From JBHHUI01 sp965248775 (GTDB lineage: Bacteria > Chloroflexota > Anaerolineae > Anaerolineales > JBHHUI01), in NCBI GenBank assembly GCA_965248775.1, contig OZ252150.1:5146001-5210000 (forward strand): a DNA stretch of 64,000 nt, read 5' to 3'. Of this stretch, positions 15,518-23,420 are shown in pieces (positions within the stretch are counted from its first letter, which is position 1; each line of letters begins with the position of its first letter). The notes beneath the pieces were generated by a model that had not been told where the DNA came from, made no database searches, and saw only the letters and a list, made by a program, of their open reading frames with translations. The position numbers were made by a program, and so were the translations under genes.

Positions 15518-15550
15518 CGGGCATCCGCTTCAAAGCTGGATGCCCGTTTT
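15518..15550 (+). terminator. Rho-independent terminator
   Basis: CGGGCATCC (15518-15526) pairs with GGATGCCCG (15538-15546). The inner GCTT/AAGC extends the stem, and TTTT follows. It starts directly at the IS1 end. Confidence 0.75.
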
Positions 15551-15594
15551 CATTTCCCGAGGGTGAGCGGGGCGGTCGAAGAAAGGACCACCCA

Positions 15595-15741
15595 ATGAAA
15601 GTCTTTACGAAGGAACAGCCTGACGTGAAAGCCGATATTACCGAGTGCCTGAAATCTTTCCGCAAGAAGGTCGAACTGGAAGCAACTGTCGGAGTGTGGG
15701 AAGTTGAAGCCACTATGGTATTAGTGCTCGACGACCTGTGA
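15595..15741 (+). CDS. Small protein of unknown function
   Basis: A 48-residue protein, MKVFTKEQPDVKADITECLK and onward to VLVLDDL. AAAGGA lies 7 bases before the ATG, and hairpin terminators lie on both sides (15518-15550 and 15849-15877). It has no recognisable domain. The isolated placement makes it plausible but not certain. Confidence 0.4.
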   Translation: MKVFTKEQPDVKADITECLKSFRKKVELEATVGVWEVEATMVLVLDDL

Positions 15742-15848
15742 AAGCGCACTCGGTCTCTCGGAACTCCAGAGAGCACAAGTGCTCGGGCCGGGCGGGGTGG
15801 CATTTGCACAAGAGGCAAACTTCACCCAAGTCTGGCCCATCGAAATGA

Positions 15849-15877
15849 CGAACGGGCGGATAGCGCCCGCCCGTTCG
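15849..15877 (+). terminator. Strong GC-rich hairpin
   Basis: CGAACGGGCGG (15849-15859) pairs perfectly with CCGCCCGTTCG (15867-15877) around a 7-base loop; ATTAGCTT follows. It probably ends the transcript of the small gene at 15595. Confidence 0.6.
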
Positions 15878-15974
15878 ATTAGCTTAGCCGGACACTGACG
15901 AAAGTAATCCCGCTCCGCTCACCCTATTGTACGACTCGGTGGAAGCGGGATGCAAGTATCAACGGAGTTATTCA

Positions 15975-16379
15975 ATGGGAACGAAACGAGTAAGGCTCAA
16001 GCTGCAGTCTCGAGAAGCAACGTTACGAGCTAACGGCCTACTTGACATGCTATACAAGCCGTCCGAACTGGCTGATGAATTAGGAATACCAGCACGTGTC
16101 GTGTACGACAAATTGGTACCAGCTGGGGTACCGCATACTAAAGACACCAAAGGCAACTTATGGCTGCATGGATCGATTGTTGCCGAATGGGTGCGAGGGT
16201 TGACTAGGAAGAAAAACAAATTGGCCGATGACCAGGCCTACTGCTTGGCCTGTAGGATGCCAGTGAAGATGGTCGGCGACCGTAAAGTGGTCGACAATGG
16301 TCGAATGCCCCTAATCCGCGCAGAGTGTGGCATATGCGGGGGTTCCGTCTTTCGTGGTAGCAGCTGTGATCAATCGTAA
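15975..16379 (+). CDS. Excisionase-like DNA-binding protein with C-terminal zinc ribbon
   Basis: A 134-residue protein. Residues 28-80 (MLYKPSELADELGIPARVVY ... WLHGSIVAEWVRGL) have the layout of an excisionase/MerR-type winged helix. The C-terminal part carries CLAC and CGIC pairs, probably a zinc ribbon. It overlaps the start of the tyrosine recombinase, the usual place for a recombination directionality factor. ATG 15975 is used; a start at 15927 lacks a Shine-Dalgarno. Confidence 0.65.
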   Translation: MGTKRVRLKLQSREATLRANGLLDMLYKPSELADELGIPARVVYDKLVPAGVPHTKDTKGNLWLHGSIVAEWVRGLTRKKNKLADDQAYCLACRMPVKMVGDRKVVDNGRMPLIRAECGICGGSVFRGSSCDQS

Positions 16380-17475
16380 CAACTATCGGGCCGTCAAGGC
16401 CTTTCTCAGGCATCAGGCCGAGGTGAAGCAAAGCAGCGACCTCACGATCATTCGGTACTACGCCTCGCTACGGCACTTGCTCAGATGGGCGGACGACACG
16501 CAGCTCGCGCGGGTGCCCAAGATCAGGCCAGTCTATCCGCAATACTTGCTGACGCTCAAACAAGCGCGTACCGGCAAGACTCCCTCGAAAGCGGTTCTTC
16601 GTCGGGAGTGTCAAGTGGTGCGGCAGCTATTTCACTGGCTAACGAAGGCCTATAGGGGAGAGTACCGCCAGCTCGATCCGCTGTGGATCGAAACGATTCG
16701 ACCGCCAAAGATGGGCGATGAACCTCCACAACTGCGAGAAGGGGTTACAGTTGATAAAGTCAGTGCACTTTTGTCTGTTAGCGCGCGCGACGGCGACATA
16801 GTAACAAAGCGCGATAAAGCAGCGGCATGCTTCTTGTTTCTCTCCGGCATGCGCGCTACTGCGTTCTGTACCTTGCCAATCGAATGTGTGAATCTCGCCG
16901 ACGGCACCGTTCTCCAATATCCGAGCCTGGGGGTAGAGACGAAATTCCGGAAGGGTGCGACAACAAGACTGCTCGAGATATCGAAACTCATAAATATAGT
17001 GGCAGAGTGGGACGCATTCCTAAGAGAGCGTTTGCCGCCCAGCTCACTGTGGTATCCGGTAATACGTTCGAATCTTGGCAACCCTGAACTGACAGACACG
17101 AAGCCCGGGAAATATCGGCGTGCCACCCTGACCAAGAATCTGTACAAACTATTTGACAAGGCAGGTCTTGCACGAATGTCTCCGCATGATTTTCGACGGG
17201 GACATGCGGTATATGGTTACGCACACGCAAGGGACTTAGCTGATCTTAAGGCGTTGAGTATGAATCTTATGCACTCGAATCTTGAGACGACCGTCTCGCT
17301 CTACGCGACTCTCACTTCTGGTGACATGCAAGCGCGGATTGCAGGGTTAAGCCAACAGGCGACAGAGGATGGATTGGCGGCTAGAAATGTGGGTAACCAA
17401 AGGGAAATGGTCGCGCAAATTAGCGTCCAAGTGGCCGAGGAGGTGACTAGGCGGTTGCTTGCCCAAACTGGTTAG
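16366..17475 (+). CDS. Tyrosine recombinase / integrase
   Basis: A 369-residue site-specific recombinase. The N-terminal SAM-like core-binding domain spans about 1-110. The catalytic residues are visible: Arg163 in SGMRATAF, a Lys in TKFRKGATTR, His274 and Arg277 in HDFRRGHA, His303 in MHSNLETT and the nucleophile Tyr313 in VSLYATL. GTG 16366 is preferred (14-base overlap with the upstream gene); GTG 16327 in the same frame is possible. It lies 100 bp from the 3' end of tRNA-Arg, the usual target of such enzymes, so it probably integrated the element there. Confidence 0.9.
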   Translation: MINRNNYRAVKAFLRHQAEVKQSSDLTIIRYYASLRHLLRWADDTQLARVPKIRPVYPQYLLTLKQARTGKTPSKAVLRRECQVVRQLFHWLTKAYRGEYRQLDPLWIETIRPPKMGDEPPQLREGVTVDKVSALLSVSARDGDIVTKRDKAAACFLFLSGMRATAFCTLPIECVNLADGTVLQYPSLGVETKFRKGATTRLLEISKLINIVAEWDAFLRERLPPSSLWYPVIRSNLGNPELTDTKPGKYRRATLTKNLYKLFDKAGLARMSPHDFRRGHAVYGYAHARDLADLKALSMNLMHSNLETTVSLYATLTSGDMQARIAGLSQQATEDGLAARNVGNQREMVAQISVQVAEEVTRRLLAQTG

Positions 17476-17505
17476 GGTTGCAGGACGTAACGTGCGCAAC
17501 AAGCG

Positions 17506-17528
17506 AAGACCCCCAAAGGGGGTCTTTT
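17506..17528 (+). terminator. Rho-independent terminator of the integrase gene
   Basis: AAGACCCCC (17506-17514), loop AAA, GGGGGTCTT (17518-17526), then TT. It lies 31 bp after the integrase stop. Confidence 0.85.
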
Positions 17529-17574
17529 CGATACCGTCTTCGTACACTTTTGGTACCGATTCGCGGCCACTGTG

Positions 17575-17647
17575 TACCCCAGACAGGAGTCGAACCTGTG
17601 ACTTCTTGCTCCGGAGGCAAGCGCTCTATCCACTGAGCTACTGGGGC
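17575..17647 (-). tRNA. tRNA-Arg (anticodon CCG)
   Basis: The minus strand gives a full cloverleaf. The acceptor is gccccag/ctggggt, the anticodon stem is CTTGC/GCAAG around CTCCGGA (anticodon CCG, codon CGG), and the T-arm is ACAGG-TTCGACT-CCTGT. Its 3' end faces the integrase gene. CCA is not encoded. Confidence 0.95.
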
Positions 17648-17938
17648 ATTCGTTTGGGCTGCAGCTGTGCATGCTTCAACCTACTGCTGCATTATACGTG
17701 ACCCAAAAGGCAGCGACAAGGAATTCTCGTTCCGCTACGTTAATCTTGTTGAATTAGCACAGCTAAAACACTTTCCAGTTCGGGTGTGTCTGGTGCGTCC
17801 TTGGACTCAGCTAGGCTTGATAGATTTCTCGTGCGCCGGCACGAAATTCTTTCGGAGCGCCGGCTCCTATAAACGTTGCGGATATGTCTTCCATCCCGCC
17901 TGTATGCAGCACACCAATGTTGAGTACGGACATGCGTC

Positions 17939-18827
17939 TCAGGTCGCTTCCAATATTTGGCTCAACTCCGCCACTTCGTTGCGCAGGCGTTCGACCAGTT
18001 CAACATTGCGTTTTTCCGGACCGATCTTCTCAAGCTGGTGCTTTTTGAAGGCCAGTTCCGTGCATTCCTTGTAGAAGCGGCGGTTGCTGCGCCAGTAGCC
18101 AAATCCCTTGCCAATGGCACGCCAACCTGCACCGATGCGTCCGGTGAATGAGCTGGCTGTGGCCGCCTGTGCAGCTGTCAAAGTGCTTAGTTTCACTTCT
18201 TCGGCGAGATATTTTTTAATCCAACCCGCTTCATGCACGAGCGAAACAATGATGATGATCAGCACCCCGAGAGCACCCATCCAGTCGGCCAGGATGGCAA
18301 TCGGCAGTCCGATGGGCCCGATGCTGACGAGGAAGTTGTGCAGCCCGTGGGTCACCATCGCGCCGATCAGTCCCAGGAGCGGCAGGGCGATCTTGGCGAG
18401 GATATTCCGGCGGAAGCGAGCCAGCGCAAAGCCGATACCGATCAGGCTGGTGAAGAAAGCGTGGTTGAGTCCAAATAAAAACGCCCGCATGAAAATCAGA
18501 CAACCGAGCAGATCGCCGGAGGTAGAGAAGTAGAGAATGTTCTCGATGGCTGCGAAGCCGAACCCCACCAACGAGCCATAGATGATGCCGTCCAGGACCG
18601 AGTCAATCTCGCGCCGGTACAAAAGGAATACGAACAGAACCGCCACGGCCTGGATGCTTTCTTCCGTCAACGGTGCAATAACGCTGGCGCCAAAGATGTC
18701 CGCGCTGGCCGGGCTGTAATACAACTCTGTAAAGACATACTGCACCGGCACGTCCAGGATAATTTGTGTGATCAACGCCAAGCAGGCCGAAGGAATAAAC
18801 CCCCAAAGAAAGATGGCCCCCAGCAAG
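17939..18827 (-). pseudogene. PrsW-type membrane protease, C-terminal part (gene split by IS3)
   Basis: The main part of a polytopic membrane protein. PrsW-family motifs are APLTEESIQ (EE pair), GFGFAAIENILYF, LNHAFFTSLIG and VTHGLHNFLVS, which supply the presumed metal-binding Glu and His residues. About 100 cytoplasmic helical residues follow. The N-terminal transmembrane segment lies at 20328-20431, beyond the IS. Removing the IS and one AAG copy restores one frame (EPLPLLGAIFLWG) of about 329 residues. PrsW proteins act in site-1 cleavage of anti-sigma factors or related membrane signalling. As it stands the gene is broken. Confidence 0.85.
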
Positions 18828-19027
18828 TGAACTGACCCCTAAGAAGTTGACACAAAATAAAAGCACCCCCTGTGAGAAGATAAAAGCAGGAGGTGCTTTT
18901 TATGTCTGGGAAAAAGGGGATGAAAAACTACCCGAAAGCGACCAAGCTGGAAGCGGTACGCATGTTTCTGGAAGAAGGCCTGACCCGCGCAGAGGTAGTT
19001 GAAGCACTCGGGCTGCCCCGCCGAGAT

Positions 19028-19111
19028 CTTCACGACCCAGTTCATTCGTACAGTCACCCAGTCATGAATGTACTGGGTCATGACGTGCAGACTGCATCGT
19101 GATGACTGGGT
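19028..19111. repeat. 84-bp insert A in the IS3 orfA
   Basis: This sequence splits the OrfA codons CGC CGA GAT and GTG AAG GTC. It contains a strong hairpin: GACCCAGTTCATTC (19034-19047) pairs with GAATGTACTGGGTC (19066-19079) with one mismatch. Blocks 19030-19041, 19045-19057 and 19084-19103 recur inverted in insert C. Confidence 0.7.
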
Positions 19112-19686
19112 GTGAAGGTCTGGGTGCGCCAATATCGCCGCAAGGGAGGGGCAGCCTTTGCCAAACCGAAGGGTCGGCCTCCTCGTCGGCCGGCGGAAAG
19201 TCCGCAGGAGGAGCTGGAACGGTTGCGCATGGAAAATGTGCTCCTAAAAATATTCCATACCGAATTGCGCACGGACGAGCTCGCACGGCGCAATAGCGGG
19301 TCATCTACCAGTACAAAAGAAGATACACTGTGAAGGCAATGTGTACTTTCTTCGCAGTTTCGCGAGCTGCCTATTACGCCTGGCTCAAGCGCAGCCAGCA
19401 GCCGGACAAAGATAGCGCGCGGCTGCAAGCGGTGCAGCAAGCCTGGGAAAAATCGCACAGAACCTATGGCTATCGCAGGGTTGCTTTGTGGTTGCGACAA
19501 CACAAAGGGCTGGTCATCAACCACAAAGCGGTTTTACGGCTGATGAACAAGCTCAATATCCGCTCCATTGCCAGGCAACGCCACCCCTATAAGCAAAGGG
19601 CCCGCTTAGATTTTCACCAGCGCTATGCCAATCTCTTGGCCCGAGATTTCGCAGCAAACCAACCCAATCAGAAATGGGTTACTGAT

Positions 19687-19712
19687 ACACTTGCGCCGTA
19701 CGCAGTACAGGT
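19687..19712. repeat. 26-bp insert B in the IS3 orfB
   Basis: It lies between GTT ACT GAT and GTC ACC TAC, where an uninterrupted WVTDVTYIAT is expected. It is rich in GTAC and CGC words and weakly resembles the middle of insert C. Confidence 0.6.
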
Positions 19713-19895
19713 GTCACCTACATCGCTACCCAACAAGGCTGGGCGTATCTGGCCACCATCAAGGACCTGTTCGACGGTTTCATCGTTGCACATCGTCTGG
19801 GAAGACACAATTCTGTGCGCTTAGTCATCGATACCCTCAAGCAGGCCAGACGTAAAGAAAAGGTCACTGCGGGACTGCTCCTGCACAGTGACCAC

Positions 19896-20005
19896 CTAGT
19901 CCAGTCGATCACGATGCAGTCTGCACGTGACTGTACGAACGCACTGGGTCGTGACACTCGCCGCGTTGCGGCAGTACGCGGTGACTGGGTGACTGTACTA
20001 GACTG
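19896..20005. repeat. 110-bp insert C in the IS3 orfB
   Basis: It splits HSDH from GGYQYTS. Its ends are near-inverted: CTAGTCCAGTC (19896-19906) against GACTGTACTAG (19991-20001), 10 of 11 pairing. It has an internal GCCGC/GCGGC hairpin. Its reverse complement shares three blocks with insert A, one of them 20 bases long. Confidence 0.7.
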
Positions 20006-20327
20006 GGGGGATATCAATACACTTCCAAGCAGTATGCTGCCCTTACCCGGGCGTATCACATCACCCCTTCCATGTCTCGGCGTGGCAATTGTTGGGATAA
20101 TGCGGCCATGGAGAACTTCTTTGGTCATTTGAAAGCGGAAGCGCTCCGCCATATCCGCGTGCCAAGCTTTGAGCGGGCGCATGAATTGATTGACCAATAT
20201 ATCGAGTTCTACAATTATGAACGCATACAACTAAAAACCAAACAGACACCATATCAAATCAGGTGTCTGACTGGATGACCGCAGTGGGGGTCTTTCTTTT
20301 TGTGTCTTGTTTACAGGGTGCAGTTCA

Positions 20328-20431
20328 AAGGGGAGGGGTTCTTTCTCCCAGCGGTCTAACCACCAGAGAATACCTGCATAAATCAGCATCGGGACAATAC
20401 CGAAGAATACTGAGATGAGAAAAATTATCAC
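20328..20431 (-). pseudogene. PrsW-type membrane protease, N-terminal fragment
   Basis: From a GTG at 20431 the frame gives one transmembrane helix (IIFLISVFFGIVPMLIYAGI) and LDRWEKEPLP, the usual start of PrsW proteins. It then runs into the IS3 end. It is the 5' exon-like remnant of the gene continued at 17939-18827, and it follows the PHP gene closely, so PHP and PrsW formed one transcript. Confidence 0.8.
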
Positions 20432-20465
20432 GGCGATCCCCTTTTATAGGCCAAAGAGTTGGGCA

Positions 20466-21119
20466 TCAAACTCTGGCTCGGTATCTTTTCACGAGCACTG
20501 CCCAGCGGGAGGTGAGATGGATGAGCCCTGCGGAAAGGCGTGTGTCGAATTGGGCCGTCTGCAAAGCCGTGACAAACTCTGTTGGGCTTTGAAAATCTGG
20601 CATTTGTAATGTGGAGCGGCCAATTTCGCGATATGAGTGTGCATCGGAACCCACCGTGCCAAGTATGCCGGTTTCGTGGGCCAGTGCAAGCGCCAGGTCA
20701 TTGGTGCGTCGTGTCCAACAGCGGGAATTGAATACTTCGATGGCATCCACATGCGGCAACAGTGCTCGCAAGTCTGCTTCCTGCCAGCCATGCCGATGGG
20801 TGTCGTAGGGATGCGATACGCTGATGACAGCGTCCTGTGCCCGCAGACGTTCGATGGTTTCCGCCGGAGTGAGGCCCGCCGGGATTTCCTCTTGAATGAA
20901 ATAGGCCAGCAGTTCGCCTTTTGTGGTGAGTATCTCTTCCCCTGGAATGACGATCCCCGGCCAGCGCGCGGCCATCTCCAGTGCCCCGCGGGCAGTGTTG
21001 TGATCGGTAATGCAGAGACAGTCAATCCCCCGTTCCAGGCAAGTCGCGATCATCCGTTCCGGCTCCATCAGACAATCGCCGGAATATTTTGTGTGGCAGT
21101 GGGTTTCGACAGTGAGCAA
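20466..21119 (-). CDS. PHP-domain metal-dependent phosphoesterase
   Basis: A 217-residue protein. PHP metal-binding motifs are visible: ETHCHTKYSGD (HxH) near the N-terminus, CITDHNTARG, a Glu in PGEEILTTKGE, VSHPYD, and GSDAHS in the last third. Such stand-alone PHP proteins hydrolyse phosphoesters such as 3',5'-nucleoside bisphosphates or histidinol-phosphate-like substrates; the substrate here is unknown. It is complete and cytoplasmic. It is followed 34 bp later by the split PrsW gene on the same strand. Confidence 0.85.
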   Translation of the reverse strand: MLTVETHCHTKYSGDCLMEPERMIATCLERGIDCLCITDHNTARGALEMAARWPGIVIPGEEILTTKGELLAYFIQEEIPAGLTPAETIERLRAQDAVISVSHPYDTHRHGWQEADLRALLPHVDAIEVFNSRCWTRRTNDLALALAHETGILGTVGSDAHSYREIGRSTLQMPDFQSPTEFVTALQTAQFDTRLSAGLIHLTSRWAVLVKRYRARV

Positions 21120-21206
21120 GAGCTTGTAAACAATTCAGCACAGAGTGACACACCAAGACACGAAGAATTCTATAAACAATTCTTGGCTTGGGGCTGCAAT
21201 CTGTGG

Positions 21207-22115
21207 TTATGAATCGGACAACAAATATTGGTCGAAGAATTCGACTACACGCTGCTCGAACTCTGAAGGGTATTCGGTCACGAACTGAACATGTTCAAGA
21301 ACAGGATCGAACCACAATTCTTTGGGCCTGCCAGCTGCATCATAGAGGCGCTGTCCGCTGTCGGCGGAGATGATCGTGTCTGCCCCCCCTTGCATCAGGA
21401 ATACCGGGCGCGGGCTAATCTCGCCGATGTGATCCACGGCGGCTACCTCATCAATTGAATACCCGGTCTCGCGTTCGGCGAAGAAAACGATCATCGGTGC
21501 AAACGGAAATGGCGGTAAACCCGTGAAGAATGCAATGGAAGTCTCGATCGTATCGCGCATGGAACTGAACGCGCTGTCCGCGACGACGGCTTTTATCTCA
21601 GGATTCTGTGCAGTGTAGAGTAGTACGATTGAGGCACCCATTGAACTGCCCAGCGCGCCAATCCGTTCTGGGTCCACCTCGGGACGGTTCAAAAGGTATT
21701 CGTAGGCAGCCTCGACATCCAACACCTCTCTCTTGCCGAATGTAATCAATTCGCCGTCGCTATTTCCGTGGGCGCGCAAATCTACCATGATTACGCCGTA
21801 GCCGTGGCGCACGAGCATATCCGCTTCGGGGAGCATTCCACTTCGGTCGGAGAGATATCCATGTTGTGCAATGACGGCTGCCCCGTTTTGTGACGGGATA
21901 TACCAGGCAGCTAAATTAAATCCGTCGCTCGTCGTGAGTGCCACATCTCTATAATCAATATCATAGTCGGCTGGTGATTCTTCCAGTGGCGGCCGTCCAG
22001 CAAGAGGATTGTAAACCAGTTGCTCGGCCTGCTTACTCGCAACAACGGATATTCCGCCGAACGCAATTATCAATAATGTTCCGATCCCAAATCCGCCAAG
22101 TTTTAACCAGCGCAT
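21207..22115 (-). CDS. Membrane-anchored alpha/beta hydrolase
   Basis: A 302-residue protein with an N-terminal signal-anchor (LKLGGFGIGTLLIIAFGGIS) and then a hydrolase domain of the BEM46/FrsA-like type. The oxyanion region is AQHGYLSDRSG, the nucleophile Ser is in GSSMGASIVLL, the acid is Asp in QGGADTII and the His is in LEHVQF. It probably acts on an ester or peptide at the outer face of the membrane. It is not obviously linked to the PHP gene, which lies 87 bp downstream. Confidence 0.85.
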   Translation of the reverse strand: MRWLKLGGFGIGTLLIIAFGGISVVASKQAEQLVYNPLAGRPPLEESPADYDIDYRDVALTTSDGFNLAAWYIPSQNGAAVIAQHGYLSDRSGMLPEADMLVRHGYGVIMVDLRAHGNSDGELITFGKREVLDVEAAYEYLLNRPEVDPERIGALGSSMGASIVLLYTAQNPEIKAVVADSAFSSMRDTIETSIAFFTGLPPFPFAPMIVFFAERETGYSIDEVAAVDHIGEISPRPVFLMQGGADTIISADSGQRLYDAAGRPKELWFDPVLEHVQFVTEYPSEFEQRVVEFFDQYLLSDS

Positions 22116-22240
22116 TTTTGTGATTCCTTCCTGAGTGGTCGGCCATCGCTAATCCGAGAAGATATTCAATAATCATCTTTGTATTTACCCGACAACGAGT
22201 GTATATCAGTTAAGGGCAAATACGTAGAAATCTCAATATC

Positions 22241-22312
22241 ATGTCATGCTGAACGAAGTGAAGCATCTCGACTGTCGACACTAGAGACCCTTCACTACGT
22301 TCAGGGTGACAT
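22241..22312. repeat. Dispersed inverted repeat, copy 2
   Basis: It starts ATGTCATGCTGAACGAAGTG and ends CGTTCAGGGTGACAT. The two halves pair over CTGAACG/CGTTCAG, TGAAG/CTTCA and TCT/AGA, so the whole unit is one hairpin. The reverse complement shares GTCGA, CGAGATGCTTC and CAGCATGACAT with 164-279. Confidence 0.75.
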
Positions 22313-22381
22313 TGGGATGGAGGCTGCCGCCCACAACCGCCTCATTCTACCAACGATGTCCCGATGGTAAAATAAGCCGCT

Positions 22382-22845
22382 ATGGAAGCTATACCATACC
22401 ATCGCCTCCGCCACCACGACCCCGAAATAAAGTCACAGCAGCGCGCCATCGGCGGGAAACTCTTTTGCAGGTGTATCTGCCGCTGATGCTGGGCCTGGTT
22501 GCATTTCTGGTCGCAGCTGTGCTCATTGTGCTGGGTTCATTCGGGGGCGCGTTAAATAATTCTGTGCTGGCCGACACAATCGTTATATGGTTCACCATAC
22601 CTCTGTTGTTGATCGGTCTCATACTGTTCGTACTCGTGGCTGCGCTTGCTTATGGTGTTGGCAGATTGATCGGCATTATGCCGCCTTATTTTAAACAGGG
22701 TCAGGACTTTTCGCACACTGTCATGCAACGCACTCGACGCGCATCTGATAGTGCAGCGGAACCTATTATTGCGACAAGTTCCCGCGCAGCAGCTTTAGGC
22801 GCTATTATTGATGGCGTGCAAGACTCAACGCGGCGGGAGAGCTAA
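22382..22845 (+). CDS. Small two-helix membrane protein, start region frame-shifted
   Basis: The main frame encodes a basic N-terminus (RPRNKVTAARHRRETLLQ), two transmembrane helices and a cytoplasmic tail, about 150 residues. In that frame there is no good start: the first possible is a GTG at 22306 inside the repeat. ATG 22382 lies 8 bases after a TAAAAT box, as in other leaderless genes here, and reads MEAIPYHRL before running out of frame near 22400. A one-base indel between 22395 and 22410 (C-rich) would join both. It may be a sequence error or a real break. It is followed 17 bp later by another small membrane protein. Confidence 0.55.
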
Positions 22846-22862
22846 TTCGTTACGAGGTAATT

Positions 22863-23090
22863 ATGGCAAATACTGAACTCGACCATGGCCAGTCCAGCGC
22901 GGACTGGAAGATGAAAGCTCTCGTTATTGGCGGTGTCCTCGGCGCTGTGCTTGGCGTCGGGGCAGCATATCTATATGTCAATAATGTGGAAGAGTCAGGC
23001 GAAGACCCCGATGTTTCACCCCGCGATGCTGTCACGATCGGCGTCACGGTCATTGGCCTGCTCCGCCAGATTGCAAACCTTGGCGATTAA
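22863..23090 (+). CDS. Small membrane protein
   Basis: A 75-residue protein with one Gly/Ala/Val-rich transmembrane helix (ALVIGGVLGAVLGVGAAYLY), an acidic loop, and a second hydrophobic stretch near the C-terminus. ACGAGG lies a few bases before the ATG. It is followed by a clear terminator and is probably co-transcribed with the membrane protein before it. Function unknown. Confidence 0.65.
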   Translation: MANTELDHGQSSADWKMKALVIGGVLGAVLGVGAAYLYVNNVEESGEDPDVSPRDAVTIGVTVIGLLRQIANLGD

Positions 23091-23120
23091 TCAACATCGC
23101 TGAAATATATTAAATACGAG

Positions 23121-23148
23121 CGGCTCTCCCAATTGGGAGAGCCGTTTT
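23121..23148 (+). terminator. Rho-independent terminator
   Basis: CGGCTCTCCC (23121-23130), loop AATT, GGGAGAGCCG (23135-23144), then TTTT. It ends the transcript of the two small membrane proteins. Confidence 0.9.
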
Positions 23149-23420
23149 GATTTTTTGGCTCGTTAGTTCCCGTGGGCTTCGTAGATATTGTATTGTTGAA
23201 CAACTATGGCGCCGCTGAGGATATACTCGTCGCGTGACATCTGGTCGCTATCCGATTATGGGATACAGAGACCCGTGCTCTCCTTGTGCTCATCAACTCG
23301 TGTCTTTTGGAACGCTTTGTCCGTACTTTCTTGATTCCGGCCTGTTGGAACCAAATAGCGGGTTCCAGCGTCTGTTCCAATAGGTAGAAGACCAGATATT
23401 GCTAAAGGAGTATCCCAGTC

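Larger units (their letters stand above)
18902..20278 (+). pseudogene. IS3-type transposase OrfA/OrfB, inactivated
   Basis: OrfA starts at 18902 behind GGAGG (MSGKKGMKNYPKATKLEAVR, an HTH domain, later a leucine-zipper-like EELERLRMENVLLK). OrfB starts around 19330 and has IS3-type integrase motifs HRTYGYRRV and NQKWVTD (first Asp). The second Asp region HSDH and the GNCWDNAAMENFFGHLK Glu region are separated by inserts. The 84-bp insert brings an in-frame stop in OrfA. The 26- and 110-bp inserts shift the OrfB frame twice. The product cannot be made whole. Confidence 0.85.
18828..20327 (+). mobile_element. IS3-type insertion sequence with three internal inserts
   Basis: A 1500-bp element. 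Both ends start TGAACTG, and the inner terminal regions share GACACAAAA and CCCC. It is flanked by a 3-bp duplication AAG (18825-18827 and 20328-20330), as expected for IS3. About 1280 bp remain if the inserts at 19028-19111, 19687-19712 and 19896-20005 are removed, a normal IS3 length. It lies in the PrsW gene. Confidence 0.9.

Noticed and set aside
17701..17938. A gene between tRNA-Arg and the PrsW fragment
   Set aside because: Frames are short and without start signals or motifs; only small palindromes such as GTGCGCCGGCAC are visible.
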